Shown: piece after piece, positions 33,185-36,474 of the stretch
How positions within the stretch are numbered: the stretch's first letter is position 1
Layout of the letters: each line of letters begins with the position of its first letter
Origin: DAOTXL01 sp034434895
Lineage (GTDB): Bacteria; Chloroflexota; Anaerolineae; JAAYZQ01
Length of the DNA: 36,474 nucleotides
Direction: 5' to 3'
Assembly: GCA_034434895.1 (NCBI GenBank)
Contig: DAOTYI010000293.1
Coordinates: 1 to 36,474 of the forward strand
Translations under genes and position numbers: made by a program
Notes under the pieces: generated by a model
Told to the model about the DNA's origin: nothing
The model's input: the letters and a program-made list of their open reading frames with translations, nothing else
Database searches by the model: none

Positions 33185-33222
33185 ATGGCGTGGGCAGCCA
33201 ACAGCGGTGCTGTCGGCCACAG
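33166..33222. repeat. 57-base perfect direct repeat, copy A
   Basis: It starts AAAGCCGGCCACATGCCAAA and ends GCTGTCGGCCACAG. It is identical to 33295-33351 and carries the -35 box and most of the spacer of the promoter for the bifunctional nuclease gene. The spacing between copies is 129 bases. The 313-base stretch 33107-33419 holds only this repeat pair, the inverted repeat between, and two promoters. Confidence 0.9.
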
Positions 33223-33237
33223 CTTCTGCTCCCGCCA

Positions 33238-33279
33238 GGTCTGTGACCTGGCAGCCCCCACTGGCAGGGGTCACAGACC
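33238..33279. repeat. Inverted repeat GGTCTGTGACC/GGTCACAGACC between the direct repeats
   Basis: Perfect 11-base arms at 33238-33248 and 33269-33279 with a 20-base centre. The left part itself is a small palindrome, GCCAGGTC-TGT-GACCTGGC. Confidence 0.7.
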
Positions 33280-33294
33280 CCCGCCGAGCAAGGG

Positions 33295-33351
33295 AAAGCC
33301 GGCCACATGCCAAATGGCGTGGGCAGCCAACAGCGGTGCTGTCGGCCACAG
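33295..33351. repeat. 57-base perfect direct repeat, copy B
   Basis: Identical to 33166-33222. It also contains the TTGGCA hexamer, but no TATAAT follows at the right distance, so this copy should be silent as a promoter. Confidence 0.9.
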
Positions 33352-33378
33352 GTTTTGGAATCTGTGGGGGATGTCCAT

Positions 33379-33407
33379 TTGCATTTTCAGAAAGGTTGTG
33401 CTATACT
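33379..33407 (+). promoter_or_regulatory. Promoter for tRNA-His
   Basis: TTGCAT (33379-33384), a 17-base spacer, TATACT (33402-33407) with TGC in front (extended -10). Transcription would start about 8-13 bases before the tRNA. Confidence 0.75.
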
Positions 33408-33419
33408 GAGTTTGGGCAC

Positions 33420-33492
33420 GGTGGATGTAGCTCAAAGGCAGAGCACCGGTCTGTGGAACCGGTTGTTGCGGGTTCAACCCCCGTCATCCACC
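33420..33492 (+). tRNA. tRNA-His (anticodon GTG)
   Basis: The acceptor arms are GTGGATG/CATCCAC, with an extra G at 33420 that can pair with C73, the identity mark of tRNA-His. The anticodon stem CCGGT/ACCGG encloses CTGTGGA (anticodon GTG), and the T-arm is GCGGG-TTCAACC-CCCGT. No CCA is encoded. Confidence 0.96.
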
Positions 33493-33506
33493 CCAGTTAT
33501 GGAGGC

Positions 33507-33537
33507 AGACCTGTCCCAGACAGGTCTCTTCTTTTTT
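33507..33537 (+). terminator. Intrinsic terminator after tRNA-His
   Basis: AGACCTGTC-cca-GACAGGTCT, a perfect 9-pair stem, followed by CTTCTTTTTT. Its T-run overlaps the -35 box of the next promoter. Confidence 0.85.
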
Positions 33538-33564
33538 GCCGAACCGCCCGGACTATGCTACAAT
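33536..33564 (+). promoter_or_regulatory. Promoter for the TGS GTPase gene
   Basis: TTGCCG (33536-33541), a 17-base spacer, TACAAT (33559-33564) preceded by TGC. It lies 63 bases before the ATG. Confidence 0.65.
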
Positions 33565-33626
33565 TCCGCCGGATAGATCGGCCAGGACAGGCATTGGGGT
33601 CCTGGCCTGTGTGGTGAGGGCCAGCC

Positions 33627-34613
33627 ATGCCAACCAACCTTCCGCCGGAAGCCCTGGCGGCAGAAAAACGATACCGCGAAGCCGAATCGGTCGAGGACCG
33701 GATCGCCTGCCTGGAAGAGTACCTCAGCCTGATCCCCAAGCACAAGGGCACCGACCACCTGCGGGCCGACCTGCGCCGGCAGCTTTCCAGGCTCAAGGCC
33801 TCGGCTCAGGCCCGCAAAAAGATCGGTCGGCAGGACTCCGCCTTCCGCATTGAACGGGAAGGAGCCGGGCAGGTGGCTGTCATCGGACCGACCAACGCCG
33901 GCAAGTCGGCTCTGGTGGCCGCGCTGACCAACGCAACGCCCCAGGTCTCGGCCGCCCCGTACACCACCTGGGAACCTACACCTGGCATGATGCCGGTGGA
34001 AAATGTCCAGATCCAGTTGATTGACACCCCACCGCTGGATAGGGAGTATGTCGAGCCGGAACTGCTGAACCTGATCCGGCGCGCCGATCTGGTGCTGTTG
34101 GTGGTGGATGTGCAGACCGATCCCCTGCAACAACTTGAGGAGGCAGTTGCCATCCTGGAAAAACAGCGCATCATCCCTCCGCATCGTCAGGATCGGTACA
34201 CCGGGGAGCGACGCCCGACCATCAAACCGTTCCTGGTGCTGGCCAACAAGTGCGACGATGAGACAACCGACGAGCTATTCCACATCTTTCGCGAGTTGCT
34301 GGAGGAGGAATGGCCTCTGCTGTCTGTCTCGGCAGCCACCGGCCGGCATCTGGAGCGCCTGAAGCAGATGGTGTTCGAGCAGTTGGGCATCATGCGCATC
34401 TACGCCAGGCCCCCTGGTCGGGAGCCTGATCTGAGTGCACCCTTTGTGATGAAGAAAGGGAGCACGGTGGAAGAGTTTGCGGCCCAGGTCCACCGCGATT
34501 TTTACGAGAATCTCAAGTCGGCCCGCGTGTGGGGCAGCACCGCTTTTGACGGCCAGCCGGTGGGCCGCGATTATGTCCTCCAGGATGGAGATGTGGTAGA
34601 ACTGCGGATTTAG
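33627..34613 (+). CDS. TGS-domain GTPase (OBG/DRG-like)
   Basis: A 328-residue GTPase related to the DRG branch of the OBG family; relatives act on ribosomes or stress signalling, but the role here is unknown. A helical N-terminal part (LAAEKRYREAESVEDRIACL, to about 75) precedes the G domain: G1 GPTNAGKS (87-94), G3 DTPP (133-136), G4 NKCD (207-210), G5 SAAT (235-238). The C-terminal TGS domain (about 256-328) ends DYVLQDGDVVELRI. Unlike most DRGs it lacks a clear helix-turn-helix insertion. ATG 33627 is preceded by a GTGAGGG site. It is transcribed alone; no terminator is obvious before the next promoter. Confidence 0.88.
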   Translation: MPTNLPPEALAAEKRYREAESVEDRIACLEEYLSLIPKHKGTDHLRADLRRQLSRLKASAQARKKIGRQDSAFRIEREGAGQVAVIGPTNAGKSALVAALTNATPQVSAAPYTTWEPTPGMMPVENVQIQLIDTPPLDREYVEPELLNLIRRADLVLLVVDVQTDPLQQLEEAVAILEKQRIIPPHRQDRYTGERRPTIKPFLVLANKCDDETTDELFHIFRELLEEEWPLLSVSAATGRHLERLKQMVFEQLGIMRIYARPPGREPDLSAPFVMKKGSTVEEFAAQVHRDFYENLKSARVWGSTAFDGQPVGRDYVLQDGDVVELRI

Positions 34614-34683
34614 CAAATCCTCCCGCACCTCTCGGCAGGGTGACCCTCTCTGCTGTGTCGCCCTGACCAGGGCGAGCAGCGGC

Positions 34684-34712
34684 TTGACAAAAGGCCGAAA
34701 AAGGGCTAAGAT
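34684..34712 (+). promoter_or_regulatory. Promoter for the CsoR-like/trxA operon
   Basis: TTGACA (34684-34689), a 17-base spacer, TAAGAT (34707-34712). Transcription should begin near 34719-34721, directly at the palindrome. Confidence 0.75.
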
Positions 34713-34720
34713 AGGGCCTG

Positions 34721-34735
34721 TACCCCGCAGGGGTA
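34721..34735. promoter_or_regulatory. CsoR-family operator TACCCC-gca-GGGGTA
   Basis: A perfect inverted repeat at the expected transcription start, followed by TATATAC. C-rich/G-rich halves flanked by TA are characteristic of CsoR/RcnR-family operators. Because it overlaps the start site, the protein encoded next probably represses its own operon. Confidence 0.7.
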
Positions 34736-34753
34736 TATACACGGGGGTGCCGG

Positions 34754-35026
34754 GTGGGGAGTGAGGAGATCACCAATCGTCTCAGGCGGGTAGAAGGCCA
34801 GATCCGGGGCCTGCAACGCATGATCGAAGAGCAGCGGGAGTGCGAAGCGGTCCTGACACAGTTGATGGCGGCACGGGCCGCGCTGGATCGCGTTGGGCTG
34901 CTTGTCGTTGAGAATTTCCTGCACGAGTGCATGGCAGGCGGCGATGGAGAGCTGGACCGGCAACGGATGAGCCGTGTGTTTGAACTGGTCTTTTCGCGCT
35001 TTTCTGCCCCCACCCCGGAGGAATAG
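34754..35026 (+). CDS. CsoR/CstR-family transcriptional repressor (DUF156)
   Basis: A 90-residue all-helical repressor. NRLRRVEGQIRGLQRMIEEQ is the family N-terminal helix, then Cys30 (RECEAVLTQL) and LLVVENFLHECM with Cys59. In Cu(I)-sensing CsoR a His lies four residues before the second Cys; here that place is Phe55. A His is at 57 instead. Two cysteines without this His fit the persulfide-sensing CstR pattern (Cys31/Cys60 in Staphylococcus) better than copper sensing. The start is GTG at 34754 after GGGGGTG. It lies 19 bases after its presumed operator and is followed by trxA, not a copper pump. Confidence 0.88.
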   Translation: MGSEEITNRLRRVEGQIRGLQRMIEEQRECEAVLTQLMAARAALDRVGLLVVENFLHECMAGGDGELDRQRMSRVFELVFSRFSAPTPEE

Positions 35027-35056
35027 ATTGAGACATCGAACAAAGAGGAGCAAGAC

Positions 35057-35383
35057 ATGACAAAGCCGATTGAAGTCACCGACAGTACATTCGAGGAACT
35101 GGTGCTCAAAGCCGGGCTGCCCACATTGGTGGACTTTTGGGCGGTGTGGTGCGGACCGTGCAGGATGATCGCGCCGGTCCTGGAAGAGATCGCCAACGAA
35201 TATGAAGGCCGGCTCCAGGTCGCCAAGCTGAACGTGGACCACAATAACGAGCTGGCGACACAGTATGGAGTGATGAGCATTCCCACCCTGATCCTGTTCA
35301 AAAATGGCGAGTCGGTAGAGCGGATCGTGGGCTTTATGCCCAAGGCCAAACTGCTGGCCAGGCTCACTCCGCACCTTTCATAA
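35057..35383 (+). CDS. trxA: Thioredoxin
   Basis: Thioredoxin reduces protein disulfides in the cytoplasm. The 108-residue protein has the active site WCGPC (31-35) in VDFWAVWCGPCRMIAPVLEE, the cis-proline in SIPTLILF (Pro76), and GFMPKAKLLARL near the end. Length is standard. ATG 35057 has GAGGAG seven bases upstream. It lies 30 bases after the CsoR-like repressor in one operon, so expression should respond to whatever that repressor senses. A hairpin repeat at 35405-35448 lies shortly after the stop. Confidence 0.97.
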   Translation: MTKPIEVTDSTFEELVLKAGLPTLVDFWAVWCGPCRMIAPVLEEIANEYEGRLQVAKLNVDHNNELATQYGVMSIPTLILFKNGESVERIVGFMPKAKLLARLTPHLS

Positions 35384-35404
35384 CGATCTCGGTCATGTTT
35401 GATT

Positions 35405-35448
35405 CCTACCCTCCCGCAAGTTAGAAAGCAAACCTGCGGGAGGGTAGG
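35405..35448. repeat. CTCCCGCAGGTT hairpin repeat, copy 3
   Basis: An 18-base arm CCTACCCTCCCGCAAGTT and AACCTGCGGGAGGGTAGG, one mismatch, 8-base loop. It is the cleanest copy of this family and may serve as the transcript end for trxA, though no T-run follows. Confidence 0.8.
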
Positions 35449-35496
35449 CAGTTGGACACGGATACGCGGACGGGAGAGCACTGTTACCCGTGCAAT

Positions 35497-35525
35497 TTGA
35501 CAATTCCGCCGGAATGGGTTATACT
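35497..35525 (+). promoter_or_regulatory. Promoter for the T-box leader and trpS
   Basis: TTGACA (35497-35502), a 17-base spacer, TATACT (35520-35525). It would make a leader of about 600 bases in front of trpS. Confidence 0.8.
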
Positions 35526-35611
35526 CCAACCTGTCAAGTCATTGCCTGCCCTGTGCCGCCGAGCCACAGTCCGGCGATCGGTCGGGTGTGCAGGCAGTTG
35601 TCCTGCCAAAA

Positions 35612-35982
35612 AGAATAGCCAAAGACGAGGATCAGGAAGAGTAGCTGTCAAAGCGGGGTCCAGAGAGTCGGGGTCAGGTGGAAGCCCGATACCAGCGCCG
35701 GCAGTGAATGGGCCTGGGAGTTGCCCGCCGAACGTCAAGCCGGAGGAGATGTCCGGCTTTCAGACCAGTAGTCGGCGCCGGAGACGCCACCGTTATCAAG
35801 GCCGAGGGTATCGCCCTTCTGCGGGGAAGGGCCGTACCTGCAACGAGTGAGGCTGGCTCGCCGATTGTAAATCCGCCATCACCGGCGGATTTTTTGTTTC
35901 GAGAGCCGGCCTAAGGGAGGTGGCACCACGGGCAGCCTGGAACAGAGCGCTCGTCCTCGAAGAGAGGGCGGGCGCTTTTTTT
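35612..35982 (+). ncRNA. T-box riboswitch controlling trpS (tRNA-Trp sensing)
   Basis: A full T-box leader (limits approximate). The base of Stem I reads GACGAGGATCAGGAAGAGTA (35623 onward). The apical part has CAGAGAGTCGGGGTCAGGTG, matching the conserved AGAGAG and GGTGGAA features, and the specifier segment is GTGAA-TGG-GCCTGGGAGTT, with the Trp codon at 35709-35711. Stem III is probably AATCCGCC/GGCGGATT (35868-35895). The T-box proper is AAGGGAGGTGGCACCACGGG (35913-35932). Its TGGC bulge (35921-35924) is complementary to the GCCA end expected for tRNA-Trp, whose discriminator is G. Uncharged tRNA-Trp should stabilise the antiterminator and let transcription reach trpS. Confidence 0.9.
35946..35982 (+). 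terminator. T-box regulated intrinsic terminator
   Basis: AGCGCTCGTCCTC-gaaga-GAGGGCGGGCGCT gives 13 consecutive pairs (two G-T) followed by seven Ts (35976-35982). It is the terminator that competes with the T-box antiterminator. Confidence 0.9.
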
Positions 35983-36009
35983 ATTGATCGCCTGTATACG
36001 TAAGAGCTA

Positions 36010-36117
36010 GTCTGAAAAGCTCACCACAAAGACACAAAGGCCACAAAGAACACGAGGGAAACGAATAAAAACCGCATGGTACCCTTGGTGTCCTTTGTGT
36101 CTTGGTGGTTTTCAGAC
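36010..36117. mobile_element. CACAAAGACACAAAGG element, copy 3 (MITE-like), between T-box and trpS
   Basis: Left end GTCTGAAAAGCTCACCACAA and right end TTGGTGGTTTTCAGAC are terminal inverted repeats of about 30 bases, with CAAAGACACAAAGG / CCTTTGTGTC within. It matches the copy at 10176-10270 through most of its length. It has no coding potential. It lies between the riboswitch terminator and the ribosome site (GGGAGGTG) of trpS. Confidence 0.8.
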
Positions 36118-36138
36118 AAGATCTAAGGGAGGTGCAAA

Positions 36139-36474
36139 ATGGAACGCAAACGAGTCTTGACCGGCGATCGGCCTACAGGCAAACTGCACCTGGGTCACTA
36201 CCTGGGCAGCCTGCGGAACCGGGTGCGGTTGCAGGAGGAGTATGACTGTTACTTTGTCATCGCCGACCTGCACATGCTGACCACCCAACCGGGCAAAGAC
36301 CATATTGCGCAGGTGGCGCAGAACGTCCGGGATATTGTGCTGGACTACCTGGCGGCAGGCATCAATCCGGCCCGGAGCAGCATCTTTATCCAGTCGGCAG
36401 TGCCGGAAACCGCCGAACTGAACCTGCTGCTGGAGATGCTGGTCAGTGTGCCCCGCCTGGAGCGCCTGCCCAGC
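36139..36474 (+). CDS. trpS: Tryptophanyl-tRNA synthetase (N-terminal part, runs off the window)
   Basis: TrpRS charges tRNA-Trp with tryptophan in the cytoplasm. The first 112 codons read MERKRVLTGDRPTGKLHLGH (class I HIGH-type signature GKLHLGHYLGSL) followed by YFVIADLHMLTT and SSIFIQSAVPETAELNLLLE, diagnostic of TrpRS. The next family residues, MLVSVPRLERLPS, are at the window edge. ATG 36139 has GGGAGGTG five bases upstream. It is controlled by the Trp-specific T-box. Partial only because of the window end. Confidence 0.96.
   Translation, partial: MERKRVLTGDRPTGKLHLGHYLGSLRNRVRLQEEYDCYFVIADLHMLTTQPGKDHIAQVAQNVRDIVLDYLAAGINPARSSIFIQSAVPETAELNLLLEMLVSVPRLERLPS

Noticed and set aside
32609..33349. 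Longer version of the bifunctional nuclease gene starting at 33349
   Set aside because: The additional 81 codons translate the 57-base direct repeats and the promoter; a good ribosome site supports the start at 33106.
33166..33351. CRISPR-like repeat pair
   Set aside because: Only two copies of 57 bases, the spacer itself has an inverted repeat, and no cas genes are present in the window.
35452..35850. 132-codon open frame in the trpS leader
   Set aside because: It lies wholly within the promoter and T-box riboswitch and encodes Arg/Ser/Gly-rich sequence without similarity.
35866..35900. Stand-alone terminator AATCCGCC/GGCGGATT followed by TTTT
   Set aside because: It fits the position of T-box Stem III, directly before the antiterminator, so it is treated as part of the riboswitch. 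Some attenuation there cannot be excluded.

Overview
The window looks like chromosomal DNA of a GC-rich bacterium, most likely a member of the Chloroflexota (Anaerolineae-like). This is inferred from gene content, not proven: a DnaD/DnaC/DnaB loader set, RNase J, a T-box in front of trpS, two DegV proteins, several very large GT-C-like membrane proteins, and many palindromic intergenic repeats. Promoters are easy to read because many genes carry near-consensus sigma-A boxes with 17-base spacers (TTGACA/TATAAT-like). Starts are often GTG or TTG with GGAG-type ribosome sites.

Layout. 1-2.1 kb (minus): start of tuf, two tRNA-Thr genes and tRNA-Ser, then a methyltransferase and a metallophosphoesterase. 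2.2-4.1 kb (plus): tsaE-tsaB-rimI, the t6A/acetyltransferase cluster, divergent from the phosphoesterase. 4.2-7.1 kb (plus): a zinc-ribbon gene interrupted by an in-frame TGA exactly where a cysteine is expected, a family 4 uracil-DNA glycosylase ending in a clamp-binding-like motif, and RNase J. 7.1-8.8 kb (minus): DegV and a winged-helix regulator. 9-12.2 kb (plus): tandem GNAT protein, MFS exporter, small SHOCT-like protein. 12.3-15.6 kb (minus): FabH with a C-terminal extension, then an ECF sigma factor - DegV - small membrane protein operon. 16-17.4 kb: tRNA-Gly and a metallo-beta-lactamase-fold hydrolase.

17.5-23.3 kb (minus) is one operon: MFS transporter, pyruvate kinase, DUF2079 membrane protein, and an ASCH-HAD fusion. 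An Rpn-type nuclease gene follows (23.4-24.3 kb). 24.3-32.4 kb (minus) is a long, tightly packed run: dnaB helicase, DUF2723 membrane protein, DnaD-like protein, a helicase loader with two tandem AAA+ domains, an MNT/HEPN pair, and a YfhO-like membrane protein. A bifunctional-nuclease-family gene lies upstream. 33.4-36.5 kb (plus): tRNA-His, a TGS GTPase, a CsoR-family repressor with thioredoxin, and a long T-box leader controlling trpS, which runs off the window.

Repeats are a main feature. At least four families recur between genes: (a) CCACAAAGACACAAAGG-type elements with long terminal inverted repeats (10.2, 23.4 and 36.0 kb, with a possible remnant at 4.1 kb); (b) CTACCCTCCCGCAGGTT hairpins (2.1, 13.5, 35.4 kb); (c) a 72-base element in opposite orientations at 11.7 and 17.4 kb; (d) a perfect 57-base direct repeat at 33.2 kb that duplicates part of a promoter. 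No CRISPR array, rRNA or prophage was seen. The best leads for something undescribed are the TGA-interrupted zinc-ribbon gene, the double-AAA+ loader, the ASCH-HAD fusion, and the cysteine-only CsoR-like repressor paired with thioredoxin.
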